Under the pieces are notes generated by a model that was given only the letters and a program-made list of their open reading frames with translations, ran no database searches and had not been told where the DNA came from. A stretch of DNA of 64,000 nucleotides from Cenococcum geophilum 1.58 (lineage: Eukaryota > Ascomycota > Dothideomycetes > Gloniales > Gloniaceae): positions 992,001 to 1,056,000 of the forward strand of contig KV748223.1 of NCBI GenBank assembly GCA_001692895.1, given 5' to 3'. Positions 12,960 to 23,950 of this stretch are shown here, in pieces; the first letter of the stretch is position 1, and each line of letters opens with the position of its first letter. The position numbers and the translations under genes are program-made.

Positions 12960-13545
12960 TTACCACCCCCTTTAAAAAAGCCTGCTCTTAGGCTTTATAC
13001 GTCTATATTATATCTATAGGGTATTCTTATCTTTATACTTAATAGGCAGCTTATTATCTTCGCTATTCTAGTACTCTATTTACTTATTAAGGTACTTTAA
13101 GGGTCTAGGTTTATTAGGGTAACGACTATAAAACTTTTAAAGCCTATAGAGACTACCTATAAAGTTCTATATAGGGTACTAAGTAGGGTTTAGGTTATAC
13201 CCTTTTTAACTAATATAATATTTTAACGTCCCCTTATAAGCTTATAGGCTAGTATTTCTTTAATTTCCTATTTATTATCGCTATTAACTTAAATTAGTAG
13301 GGGAGGTTTATTCTTTTATTTAGGTAATAGGTTATTTATAGCTTTTTATAGTTTATTTAAAGAGAAAATAGGGTAAACCTTAAGTAAATCTAGAAGCTTT
13401 ACTTTATATAAGTTGCCTATCTTCTTAAAAACCTTATATAGTCCTACTATCTAATAGTCTAGCTTATAGCTAGGTCGTTCCATCTTCTAGTTCTTTATTA
13501 TAACCTAAACTATATCTCCTATAGTAAAGTTAGGCTCTCGCCTAT
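12960..13545 (-). pseudogene. Integrase C-terminus and chromodomain of Gypsy B2
   Basis: The reverse complement of 13380-13540 reads FTIGDIV.VIIKN.KMERPS, then YKLDY.IVGLYKVFKKIG, the typical C-terminal fold of a chromovirus integrase. Downstream, 13020-13250 gives NFIGSLYRL.KFYSRYPNKP and LKYLNK.IEY, a chromodomain with stops at former Trp/Gln codons. Chromodomains of this class steer integration to heterochromatin. The same domain is present in element C (34040-34260). The piece is cut on the right by the gag-only element at 13546. Confidence 0.82.
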
Positions 13546-13758
13546 TGTTAGGTGAAACCTAAGTATATAGTTATATAGCTGCGAGGTATAGGTGACCCGC
13601 AGGCGACTCGCCTGTAAGGTATGTACGCTACACGTGCCTATGGAAACCCCTTACCTCGCACCTTAGACTCCTCCTTCTCCCTTAAGGATTCGTCTCTGTC
13701 TATACAATATACCCTATTATTCCATTATTAAGCTCCCTATCTACATCCTCACCTTACA
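13546..13758 (+). repeat. 5' LTR of gag-only element (213 bp)
   Basis: TGTTAGGTGAAACC...CCTTACA, matching 16435-16647 at the same length. It has more C-to-T and G-to-A changes than the 3' copy. Confidence 0.92.
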
Positions 13759-13817
13759 TTCAAATCCTTACCAATCCCTTTAGGAGGATAGCCGGTTTAA
13801 TTTTCCTACGATCTACG

Positions 13818-15057
13818 ATGCCTCCAAAGATAAAATCAACCCCTATACTTAACGGCAATACGCCCGCGATATAATGGCAGAACGCCTTAGGATCTAGTGC
13901 AGATAAACCCTCTACACTAGTAATATCTAGGCTACCTTCTAAATCTTAAGATGATTAGACATCTATGAACGCTAGAGACTAGTTTAACTTATATACCTAG
14001 GCTTAACAGGAGCTTAATAAGGTTACTAGCGTTCTACCAAATACTACTAACCTAAAGAAGCTAGATAAGCTAGCTAAAAAAATAGCCAACTTATAGAGTA
14101 TTGTTAACTCAACAAAGCCCTCCTATTATTATTATCTCTTAAGTAAAGAATATAAGTTATATAGCGAGCGTATACGCCAAATAAATCTTAACGCCCTAGT
14201 TAAGAAGTTACCGCCTAATATTAGTAGCACTATTTAACAGAAGTTTAACTAGTGGATCGCCGCAGTTAAGAACTAATTTAAGGTTAACGACGCTAACTAT
14301 AACTGCGAGCGACGTACGTATTAGGCCATTAAAGGTCTTATAAAAATAAAGACAATTACTTAACTAGTATATCGCCGGCTGGGCGCTAAAGATAAAGGTC
14401 CTTTACTATAGGACGAATTTAAGACTATAGTCCAAGACCAGATTAAGGACCCTATAGTAAGACGCTTTAATAATACTACTGCGTACTATATAACTGTAAT
14501 AAAGGAGAACCAAAAGTTTAACACCTTCTTAGCCCGTATATATAGCTTAGAGGACCTCTTATTATATACCCCCTTTATTAATCCTAATTAGCAAGTAGAC
14601 TTTTAATTCTTATATCTCCCAACCTACCTATAAGCAAAGCTCTTCCGCCAGAACTTTACTGCACAGGTAAGAACTACTAAGGACCTCTTTACTAAAGTCC
14701 GCCGTATAGAGCAATTACTTAACATTATAAAGCTTGCGGAAGATTGCATAGTTAGTAATAGATCCTTATACTTAAAGCGCAGTTATAGCATAAGCTCTAT
14801 AGGGTTAGATTTAGAAGACAGAACCTAAAAAAGGCGAGGCTTTCCTAAGTAAACTCCTAGGAAGACTACTTAACAGCCAGATGGCCCTAAGGACCCCCTA
14901 GACGCTGGCGCTATACCTATAACTCACTAGAGGAACGCAAGCAGTAACCATAAAGAACACTAGCGGTAAGCCGTTATAGATAAGTCCTAGCCGTTAGGTA
15001 ATAGGTAGTAGGTCCGTCTATAACCGGGGTTCTTTAACCAGGGTCCTTCGACCTGCT
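13818..15057 (+). pseudogene. Gag-like protein of the gag-only LTR element
   Basis: The frame starts at the ATG at 13818 (MPPKIKSTPILNGN) and can be followed for about 410 codons with many TAG/TAA stops at former Gln/Trp codons. It contains a coiled-coil-like stretch near 14045-14100 (LKKLDKLAKKIANL) and a gag-like capsid region (FNTFLARIYSLEDLL, KLFRQNFTAQV, TKDLFTKVRRIEQLL) near 14520-14730. A basic tail follows. No DSG, YLDD or integrase motif follows it. The assignment as gag rests on position between LTRs, length and general character, not on a recognised signature. Confidence 0.6.
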
Positions 15058-15850
15058 AGTGACCTACTAGTAGTAACCTGCACCAACAACTATATATATA
15101 TATTATATAATAGGCCTATCCGTAACCAGGGTCCTTTAACCAGGGTCTATAACCTACTAGTAACCTACTAGTAGTAACCTATACTAACGATGTATACATT
15201 ACTCTATAAAGACTTAGATAACGTATACCCTAAATATATACCTTGTATAGGCGCATCGCGACCTAATATCAAATGGGAAGAAGACTTGGATACCATATAC
15301 CCTAAACGCACATCGTGCGTAGGTATATCGCGACCCGACGTTAGAGAAAAGAAAGCTCGGATACTGTATACCCCTAAGTATATACCTTATGCAGGCGCAT
15401 CGCAACCTAATAACCCTATGAGTTACTAGTCGATTTTATCCGTGGAGCAAAAGGGACGCTTTACACTCTATACATAATTAGCTAACTTAGGGGCAAGTCC
15501 CTACTAGTAATAGATACCGCCTATAACTGGGGTCCTTTAACCGAAGTCCTTTAACCCGCTAGTAACCTACTAGTAGCAACCTATACTAATAACTTATATC
15601 TTAGAGGATAGATCCATCCGTAACTAGGGTCCTTTAACTAGGGTCTATAACCTGCTAGTAACCTACTAGTAGTAACCTATACCGACAATTTATATATCAG
15701 ACTTAGATACCACATACCCCTAAACGTATATTATACGCAGGCGTATCGCGACCCAACGTTAGATAGGCAAAAGACTCGGATACCGTATACCCCTAAACGC
15801 ATACCTTGCGTAGGCGCATCGCGACCTAACGTAACTACGTATATGCTACG
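15010..15850 (+). repeat. Two interleaved minisatellites inside the gag-only element
   Basis: Unit 1, about 80 bp, has four copies, near 15013, 15120, 15521 and 15619. It carries GGGTCCTTTAACC, then AACCTACTAGTAGTAACCT. Unit 2, about 65 bp, occurs near 15212, 15280, 15350, 15685 and 15770. It carries GTATACCCCTAA and GCGCATCGCGACCTAA. The short open frames here, on both strands, are by-products of these repeats. Confidence 0.8.
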
Positions 15851-16320
15851 TATGTGCTACGTAGATAACGCAAGGCTAAAGTATAAAGTCGGCGGTAGAT
15901 TTAATAGGTATACTACCCTACTACTATACGTCTGGCTATATGCAAATAACCTACAACCTACCCATAAAGTATACACGGCGCTACGCCGGTATAGCGTAAG
16001 ACTAAAGCGGGGTTAGCGGCGGATTTAATAGGTATATAGCCTTACCGTCCATAAATCTGGCTGTATGCGAATAACCTATAACCTACCCGTAAGGTATTAG
16101 CGACCTACTTATATAAGTACGCATCTAGAATTTGGCAGAATTTAGTAGAATTTAGCAAAACTTGGCGGAATCTCTATATGCTACGTAGGTATAGTATAAG
16201 GCCAAAGTATGGGGTTAGCGGTGGATTTAACGGGCATACTGCCTTACTACTATACGCCTAGCTATATACAAATAACCTATAACTTACCGGCAAAGTATAT
16301 ACCTATCTTTTCGTACGCAA
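15850..16320 (+). repeat. Third repeat family before the 3' LTR
   Basis: A unit of about 110 bp occurs three times, near 15870, 15985 and 16195 (GGCTAAAGTA...TCGGCGG, then TATACGTCTGGCTATATGC). Between copies 2 and 3, 16128-16175 holds a short 10-bp array of the GGCAGAATTT type. Confidence 0.72.
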
Positions 16321-16434
16321 AATTAGGACACTCTTTCCCTTTTCAATTTTTCCTTATTAAGGTTTTTTATGGGGTTTTATTAAGGCCTGAGTATGTAAAG
16401 GATTGGGGACGACCCTTTTTAAAGGGGGGGGCAT

Positions 16435-16647
16435 TGTTAGGTGAAACCTGAGCATATAGTTATATAGCTGCGAGGTACAGGCGACCCGCAGGCGACTCGC
16501 CTGTGAGGCACGTACGCTGCACGTGCCTATAGAAACCCCTTACCTCGCACCTCAGACTCCTCCTTCTCCCTTAAGGATTCGTCTCTGTCTATACAATATA
16601 CCCTATTGTTCCATCATTGAGCTCCCTATCCACATCCTCACCTCACA
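16435..16647 (+). repeat. 3' LTR of gag-only element (213 bp)
   Basis: TGTTAGGTGAAACC...CCTCACA, followed at once by the CCTAT duplication. It is less mutated than the 5' LTR. Confidence 0.92.
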
Positions 16648-16672
16648 CCTATACTTATTTACCTACTATTAT

Positions 16673-16845
16673 TATCTAAACAAGGTTATCTATAACTAAT
16701 TAGGTTAGTTACGTAAACTAAGTAAGCTTAGGAAATCTACCAAATTCCACCTATAAAATAGAAGAATTAATAAGCATTAATCAAAATTAGTTACTACCCT
16801 ATACTATTGCAATAGCATTACATATTACCAGAAGTGATACCAACA
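16673..16845 (+). repeat. 5' LTR of outer Copia (173 bp)
   Basis: Starts TATCTAAAC (expected TGTCTAAAC) and ends GATACCAACA. It matches 28344-28516 with transition differences. Confidence 0.9.
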
Positions 16846-16969
16846 CTAATTAGTAATTATAGATTAGGAGACGTACTACCTATAAAGAAAGACGAGCTTA
16901 ATTAGTCCCTGCTTATAGGCCTCTACTAAACCTATTTGCTAAGAAGTATTAGTTAATATATATCTAAAA

Positions 16970-17160
16970 AAACAACCCCCTAATAGGCCCTTAATTCTTT
17001 ACATATAGTCCTTAGATACTTAAAGAACCAACCCCTTAACAGGCCCTTAGTTCGCGTCTATTACGCACTCTAAAAGGCGTTAGGTACTTAAGGAACTAAC
17101 CCCCTAATAGGCCCTTAGTTTTATATTTATTACACGTTTTAAAACCTAAAAATTAAAACT
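16970..17160 (+). repeat. Triplicated leader unit of outer Copia
   Basis: Three imperfect copies of about 65 bp beginning AACCCCCTAATAGGCCCTTA, near 16972, 17030 and 17096. They lie between the 5' LTR and gag. The rest of 16846-17289 shows nothing else. Confidence 0.65.
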
Positions 17161-17289
17161 TAATAAAATAAAGAACCTTAGTTCGCGTCTATTACGTATT
17201 TTAAACCCTACAACCATTACACAAACTCACCCGTTATTACAAAAACCACTATAACAGATATTAGGCAATAAGTTAGAAAAGGACAAAAG

Positions 17290-17960
17290 AAGTAGGGCAG
17301 AGGAATCGATATAGACTCTAATGACATCAATATTACAGACATTAATAACTTTATACAGTTTAAGACCTTAGAATATAAGGTCTATAACTTTAAAGACAAT
17401 AAACTATAGGAAGCCTATAAGGATAATTTCCAAAACTTTATAGTATAAATCTTTAAAAACTGTAACCAGACATACATTAGAAAGCTTTAATTACTCCTAT
17501 AAACTAACGGCGTATAGGTAAGAAAGTATAGAAACGCTACAATTCCTAAATCGCTATTTAACACCCTATAAGAATAAGAACCTATAGAGTAAACTAAGCT
17601 TAAGATTAAAAAGTACATAGCAGCCAAAGGGAAGTTTAATTTAGGACGAATTAACTACCTCCTTAAGAACAACTTCGCTAGTACTAGTACTAGTACTAAT
17701 ACTACTAAAAATCTAATCTTATAAACTACCATTAAAACCCCAACCTTAACCTCACTAACCCTATAACCTATCTCGTTAATATAACCTACCTTATTAAACT
17801 AGGGTTTCGGCAAGGAGTTAATAAACCTCGTAAAGATATACATAGAAGACAATAAGTATAGTAAAGAAGATAACAACTTTAACTTTAAACTTACCATCTT
17901 CTATAACCTCTATAGTAGAGCTAATATACCCCAAGAAGCCAAGGTTAAAGCCTACCCTAC
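17290..17960 (+). pseudogene. Outer Copia gag, 5' part
   Basis: A frame with few stops reads IDSNDINITDINNFIQFKTL near 17320-17370. It continues through a Thr/Ser repeat stretch near 17680-17700 to KIYIEDNKYSKEDNNF and FKLTIFYNLYSRANIPQEAK before the inner Copia cuts it at 17960. This last part is the conserved 'FYDLC.R..IP...K..AYPTML' region of fungal Copia gag proteins. The frame resumes at 23956 with YYA.., the Tyr-Tyr pair expected next. I could not fix the start codon. Confidence 0.78.
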
Positions 17961-18161
17961 TGTTGGGAATAGGGCAAATTGCCACTATATGCGGCAAATT
18001 GCCGTCACGTAAGGCAAGTTGCCGTTACGTGTTGCCGCGGCACTAGCGTGGTAAGGAACCTTAAGTTCCTTACCCTTCCCCTTTCTTAGAACAAAAACAA
18101 TAATAATTATTATACTATCTACGAACCGTAGCTATGTGATATCCCCCTTATGTAACTAACA
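17961..18161 (+). repeat. 5' LTR of inner Copia (201 bp)
   Basis: TGTTGGGAATAGGGCAAATT...TATGTAACTAACA. It contains short repeats of AAATTGCCG/AAGTTGCCG. Confidence 0.93.
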
Positions 18162-18515
18162 CTAATTAGTGGTTAACTTTATAGTTATGCTATAGAACAG
18201 CTAGGTATTTACTAAGAAGAGACGAGCCACTATACTAGTGCTACTTATGCTAAGGGAAGCTGTCTTTTAAGGTTAGAACTGGTCCTAAACCTTAAATAGA
18301 ACTCTTTTATAAATCTAAGGATCTAAAGGCTAGAACTAGTCTTAAGCCTTCCCTAGATTATAGATTCTTATATCTATTACGCAGAATAATACGCTTTATA
18401 AGTCTTTGCGATTTAAGGCTAGAACTAGTCCTAAGCCCTATAATTGCAAATATATGTCACGAACGCGTACTAAATAACAATCCCTATACTACTAATATTC
18501 CCTTCCTCCAAAGAC
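18162..18515 (+). repeat. Leader of inner Copia with three short repeats
   Basis: No coding signal. AAGG(C/T)TAGAACTGGTCCTAA-like units occur near 18269, 18328 and 18416, about 60-90 bp apart. Confidence 0.55.
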
Positions 18516-21500
18516 ATAACTATAGCCACTCCAAATAACTAAAGAGACTCCTTACTACTAGGGGTAGCTATATACGCGAAACTTATCGATAAAGATTAGG
18601 ACGTATTTACCTTTAATATAATAACCTATACCGTAAAACAAGTTAACGGCTTTCTCCTACACTATATTCTATTCTACTAAGATAGCTACTATACCGATTT
18701 ATAGTTATGGGAATACTTTAGGGAGGATTTTATAGGATGGACCGCCGACACCTAGGCACTTAGTAATGTTAATATTATTTAGGATTTTTAAGACTCCCTC
18801 TAAAGGAATAGGGTGTACGTTACTAAGGATGGTAACCCAATTGCTAGTAATATTTACGCCATTCTTACTAGTATAGAAGAACTAGTATAGACGGAAGCTA
18901 AGATTATACGTTAACTACGGAAACCTAAAACCAACCTATATTCTTTGGAAGGTAACTTTAATTCGGAACGAAACCCCTAGAACGCTACTCTCCTACCTAG
19001 AGGTACTCTCCCACCTAAAGGTGCTCTTCCTCTACCTTTATTACCTCTAACTTCTCTATCCTAGCTAATTAATAAGCCTCTATCTTAAGAAGTCACGAAT
19101 CTAATAAAGGTATATTTGGACGAAGAGAAGAAGTTTAGAGGAGAATTATACGATATACTTGGAGTAAAACTATAGGTCTTTTATAACTGCTGTAATAAGG
19201 TTGGAATTTAATGCCACTAGTTCCATTATGCTTTCTCTATTATATTAAAGGGACGGGCGGCAACGTTCTATTACGACCATATTATAGGTAAAAACTATAG
19301 CTTTAATATAATGCTTTAGCTTACTAGAGCCTACTTTAAAACCGATAAGAACTGCTAACTCTATATATCCGAATAGCGGGAGACTATATTTTAGAGAGTT
19401 ATCGCTTTTAACCCGACAACGACTTACCTAGAGTGTCTTTAACTACTCTTTAATAAACTCTAGAAAATCTAATATGGTTTTACTAAAACCTACTAAAACA
19501 AGAACAGTTTAAGGGACTAGGTTATTTTAGCATGCCGTAGCGTTCCTAAGTGTAACTTAGCGCTATATAAACCTGTAGATATATTTAAAGGAGTATATAC
19601 TAAACTATGCTCTGCTATAGGCACTATAATGCGAATATAAGAACCCCAACAATTCTATACTAAAAACCCTATTTAAACCGAGATTCTAGACTAATATAAT
19701 TATAACTAGACTAATTAAATATATGGTGGCCGGAGTAGGGGATATGGTAGAGGGTATAATTAATATCGACTATAAAGCAATCGTAGAGGTCCTTGTGGAG
19801 GTTTATTTTAGAACAACCGTTAGAAGAAGTGCTACGTTTATAAGAAGCTAAATTGCTAGTTAAATAGACACTCTCTTAATAAGTGAAAGGAGGTATATAA
19901 TAAGTTCCAATAGAGTGTAAGAAACATTAAAAATTATAAGGTTACTATAGCCTACTTCTAAAGCTTTCTAGTCTAATATAAAGGTATAGAAGACCTTAAG
20001 GATAAGGTTAATAAGGCCGAATAGCTCCTTATAGATATAGATATTAAGGACTACTCTCCTAATTAATACTTTACTGAGTATAGTAAGGTAAATGGTATAT
20101 AAACCGTCGCTATCCTTAATAACTAATCTATGTTCCATTCTGTTATAAAGTTAAATATCTTTAATAAGCCAAAGGAAAGTTCTGCGTTCTCCTTTAACAA
20201 TAGATACTCGGCGAACGTCTTCTATAGTATTATACTAGATACTAGAGCCGTAGGAGTATTTATAGTAGGAGAACCTTAAGTTCGAGCTCTTTAGCAGCTT
20301 AATAGCTCTGTTTAAATTGACTAATTAACGGTAGGCTAATATACAATTTGCTTTGGTAAGGGTACTATAATCTCTCTCGGCACAATTAAGGTCCAAACCC
20401 TATTAGGATATATTACCTTCTATATTATTCCCGCGAATACCCCGTTCCTATTCTGTATCTAAGATATAGATAAATTAGGCGTTAAGCTTAATAACCTTAA
20501 GAATATGCTTATTTAGGGAGATAATTGGGTGCCCGTTGTACGCAAGTGGGGTTACCCTTAGTTGCTCCTCTAATAACTAGAAAGGAGCGTTGCTTAGAGT
20601 TACTTAACCAAGTCAGAGCTACGTTAACTACACCGTTATTTTGGCCACCTATCCGTTTACTAACTGCTTAGGGTTCTTTAATAAGCAGGTTATAAAGTTA
20701 AGGTTAAGGCAATTAAGTATCTTATAAAGTACTACTATTACTACTAAATGAACTAGAAGTCCCCTGGCCGATTTAAGTTTACCCTTAAAAATAACTACGA
20801 CTTTAACTTCTGTATTATTATTAATGTTATATATCTTAATGGCAAGCCAGTCCTTTAAGCTGTTAACTTATTAACCTCCTTTTAAGCCGCACGTTTCTTA
20901 AGGGATATATTAGCTAGAAACGTATAGGATACCCTTTAGTTATACTAGATCGATGTCTACCTAGGACCCCCTAATTAAATTATTTATAATATAGGAAAGA
21001 ACTTCTTATCTATAGAGTTCCGATAATAAATAAAGGTAATAGCAATTAAGGTTAAGGAAGTCCCTATTAAGGTATATAATAGTATTAAAAAAGTGGAGCG
21101 ATATTACGCGCTATTACGCCGCGTATATAAGATTATCTCTTTAGAACTAAAGGATGCTAGCGAAGAACTTACCTTATAAATGGCTATTAAAGCTATTAAT
21201 AATTCCGCTGGCCCGGATGGACTCGTACCTATATTACTAGTCTTTAGCGCCTACCCTTAAATAACTAACAATTCTCTACTATCTCCCTCTATTGTGTAAT
21301 AAGCTAAGGCTATTTATAAAGCAATAAAGGAGGTCTAACGTCTATACGCTACGCGCTAGGTTAATAACATACTAGGAATAAGAAATGGCCTAAATACCTT
21401 AACTACGCTTAATCTGCCACTCTAATCTAAAGTATAGGTATGGCGTGAAAAGGGAGGATGGTTAGGCCTATATAAACTTATTATAATTAATAGTTAAACT

Positions 21501-23470
21501 TATATTCTTTAGATGCCCTATAGACCTACTTAATTCCGTTTAACCGTTATTAGGCCCTACTATAAAGATAATAGTTCTAAGCCTTTGCAGGATGCCCTAA
21601 AAGATACCCTAGAAGATGCCCTAGAGGAGAACCATAATTAACGTGCCCTAGAAGGCGACTGTGATCCTAATACAATTATAGTAGACGTGCCGCAACTATA
21701 ACGCGGTAGAGGTTGCCCAAAGGGATCACGAAATTGCCAATATCTTATTAATTTTAAAGAGCAATTTGTTGCTGCTATAGAGAGTAGAGTTAAGTTATTA
21801 ATGGCCTTTATAACAGCTAAAGAGAAGGCTAACTTTAAGCTCGCAAAACAGCTCNNAAAGGAAGNTCGTATTATAACCCTANGAGCTCCTTTNTAAGCAT
21901 NNGANAAGNAGGAGATTNACGGTCTTATTATAAGAGGAGTCTTTAAATTTAAGAAATATAACCCTATTAAGTTTAATAGAGTTCGCATCTTTAAGTTAAG
22001 AATAGTTAATGAGATTAAGGGCAAAGCTACTAACGCCCCATTTGAGAAATTAAGGCTTATTATCTAAGGTTACAACGATAATAGTAAAGAGATAATTCTT
22101 ACACAATCTTTTACAATTTAATGAGCTAGTTAGCGAGTCATTGTTGTATTAGCTTCCTCCTTAATAAAGAATAGAATGGCAGTTTATTTGTAAGATATTA
22201 CTTAAGCCTACACCTAATTAGAGACGCACCTTTAGCGCTTAATATTAGCATACCTTCTAGAGTAAATTCGCCACCAGTATCCTAAAGATATAATTATGGT
22301 TGTGCTTAAGCCATTATATAGAATTGCAGAGGTAGGAACTTATTAGTAGGCTACTTACAGTAAGCACTATAAAGAGAAGCTTTTAATGACTACTTCTATA
22401 TTTAATCCCTGCTTCCTTATTATAACTATAGGAACTCTATTTGGAATTGTCGGTATATAAACTAATAATATAATTATCTTAGGAGACGACTAATTCTTAG
22501 CTCTTAAAGAAGATAAGCTAGTAAAGGTAAATCTTATAGTAAAGCTAAAGGAAAGACTTAATTTAATAACACTATTGCTCTTTAATAGATGTATCCTTTC
22601 TATAAATAAGGATTCCATTGCTTTACGCTAGAAGGGTTAAGGCAAGAAAATTAACGTTATTAACGTTAATTTTCTAAAATAAGGATACGTGGAATAACGT
22701 GCTTGTGGGGCTTATATTGCTTCTATTTGTTAACCTAAGGCTTCCTTTAATCTCTTTATTGCCGCCTAACACCAGGAACTAACTAAGGATAATGTTCTTG
22801 CTCTAAATAAGCGCCTTTCCTAGTAGATAAATTATCTTAACTAAGGGCTACTCTATATGCCTATTAATCTCTCTACCGCTAAGATCTTTATGTTTGTTAA
22901 TGGATTGTTTGCTAATAATAAAGATTTTAGCTCCTAGTTAGGATATAAGATTATTATCGCAAACGAATCTATTAGAGAGAATAACTTTACGATTTACAGC
23001 AACCTTATTTATTAGAGCTTAATTAAGAGCAAATGCGTTACTTAAAGCGTTCTAGCGTTAGAGATATATAGAATAATTAGCGGAGTTAATATAGTAATTA
23101 CAATTAGAACTACCCTTAAGATAATTACGGATTAACTTAAAATTCCCGCTATTTTTATAATCGTGTGTACCGACTTATACTCCCTCTATAAGTATTTAGT
23201 TAAGCTTAGCACCATAAAGGAGAAGCGTCTTATAATTAATATTATAGTACTTCGGCAATCCTACGAGCGTTAAAAACTCTTTAAGATTTAATAAATTAAT
23301 GGCCAAGATAACCCGGTAGATGTAATAACGAAGGTAAACCTAAATAAGGCACTAGAGATATTTATTAATATAAATACTCTATATATATGAGTTAAAGGTT
23401 AGGTTAAGAGGGAAATTTAGAGAAGTTAAGATCTTATAGAACTTTAACCGCTGGTTAAAGTTGTCTAATT
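18516..23470 (+). pseudogene. Inner Copia Gag-Pol, RIP-disrupted
   Basis: The likely start at 18516-18518 is ATA for ATG (then TIATPNN). Gag includes a zinc knuckle near 19830 (CYVYKKLNC..NRHS; the second Cys is Tyr, G-to-A). A protease-like ILDTRAVGV follows near 20230. Integrase has a zinc-binding N-terminus near 20620-20740, then the SPGRFKFTL junction near 20760, and a core to about 21150. RT/RNase H occupies about 22100-23400, with the catalytic pair changed to TNN near 22460 and FVNGLFANNKDFSS in RNase H near 22890. Stops occur throughout. Ambiguous bases lie at 21855-21918. The long antisense frame at 21638-22024 is only a shadow of this gene. Confidence 0.88.
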
Positions 23471-23512
23471 AGTTAGATTCTTGCTAAAAGCGCCGCGCCT
23501 AATTAATTTAGG

Positions 23513-23640
23513 TGGCGGTGTGGAGTTCTACCGACGCCATTTATTGATCTAGCCAATTAGGATTTTCTATACCCGGCATGAAAAATCGCCATTGGCTTGC
23601 TTACTACTAGCGCCTCAGCGGCCTACTCGTCTTTATGTTA
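23513..23640 (+). repeat. Palindrome-centred module in the inner Copia 3' tail
   Basis: GGCGGTGTGGAGTTCTACCG, then an imperfect palindrome around GATTTTCTATACCCGGCATG and AAAAATC, then ATTGGCTTGCTTACTACTAG and CGCCTCAGCGGC. Related sequence occurs in N2 (54550-54640) and, inverted, in the outer Copia tail (28083-28160). 23641-23749 is a pyrimidine-rich tail up to the 3' LTR. Confidence 0.7.
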
Positions 23641-23749
23641 ACCCCCTAATACCCTTTCTCTTTTCCTTCTTCCCCTTAACTTTGTACTTTTGTATAGTAG
23701 CAATCTATAGGTGTTTATAGATAGCAACTATAAAAAGAAGAGTTGCTAG

Positions 23750-23950
23750 TGTTGGGAATAGGGTAAATTGCCGCTATATGCGGCAAATTGCCGTCATGTG
23801 AGGTAAGTTGCCGTCACGTGTTGCTGCGGCACTAGCGTGATAAGGAACCTTAAGTTTTTTACCCTTCCCCTTTCTTGGAACAAAAATAATAACAATTATT
23901 ATACTATCTACGAACCGTAGCTACGTGATATCCCCCTTGTGTAACCAACA
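23750..23950 (+). repeat. 3' LTR of inner Copia (201 bp)
   Basis: TGTTGGGAATAGGGTAAATT...GTGTAACCAACA, followed by the CCTAC duplication. Confidence 0.93.

Larger units (their letters stand above)
13546..16647 (+). mobile_element. Gag-only (TR-GAG-like) LTR retrotransposon
   Basis: A complete 3.1-kb element: two 213-bp LTRs and a perfect 5-bp target-site duplication CCTAT (13541-13545 and 16648-16652). The interior carries one gag-like frame and then tandem repeats, with no protease, RT or integrase motif. A purine run (AAAGGGGGGG, near 16421) directly precedes the 3' LTR, as a polypurine tract should. It must depend on enzymes supplied by another element. LTR differences are transitions. 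Confidence 0.88.
17961..23950 (+). mobile_element. Inner Ty1/Copia retrotransposon
   Basis: A complete 5.99-kb element: two 201-bp LTRs (TGTTGGG...ACCAACA), gag-pol on the plus strand, and a perfect 5-bp duplication CCTAC (17956-17960 and 23951-23955). It is inserted in the gag of the outer Copia. The two LTRs differ at about 16 sites, all transitions that I can see. A reverse fragment of the same family lies at 59005-59652. Confidence 0.93.

Noticed and set aside
15190-15429. Overlapping frames on both strands (79 and 63 codons)
   Set aside because: Both follow the 65-bp minisatellite in the gag-only element; the repeating residues reflect DNA repeats.
16209-16451. 80-codon plus-strand frame running into an LTR
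   Set aside because: Crosses repeat units, the polypurine tract and the LTR start, so not a gene.
21638-22024. 128-codon minus-strand open frame with unknown residues
   Set aside because: Antisense to the inner Copia polyprotein; RIP removes stops unevenly between strands, and the frame runs through ambiguous bases.
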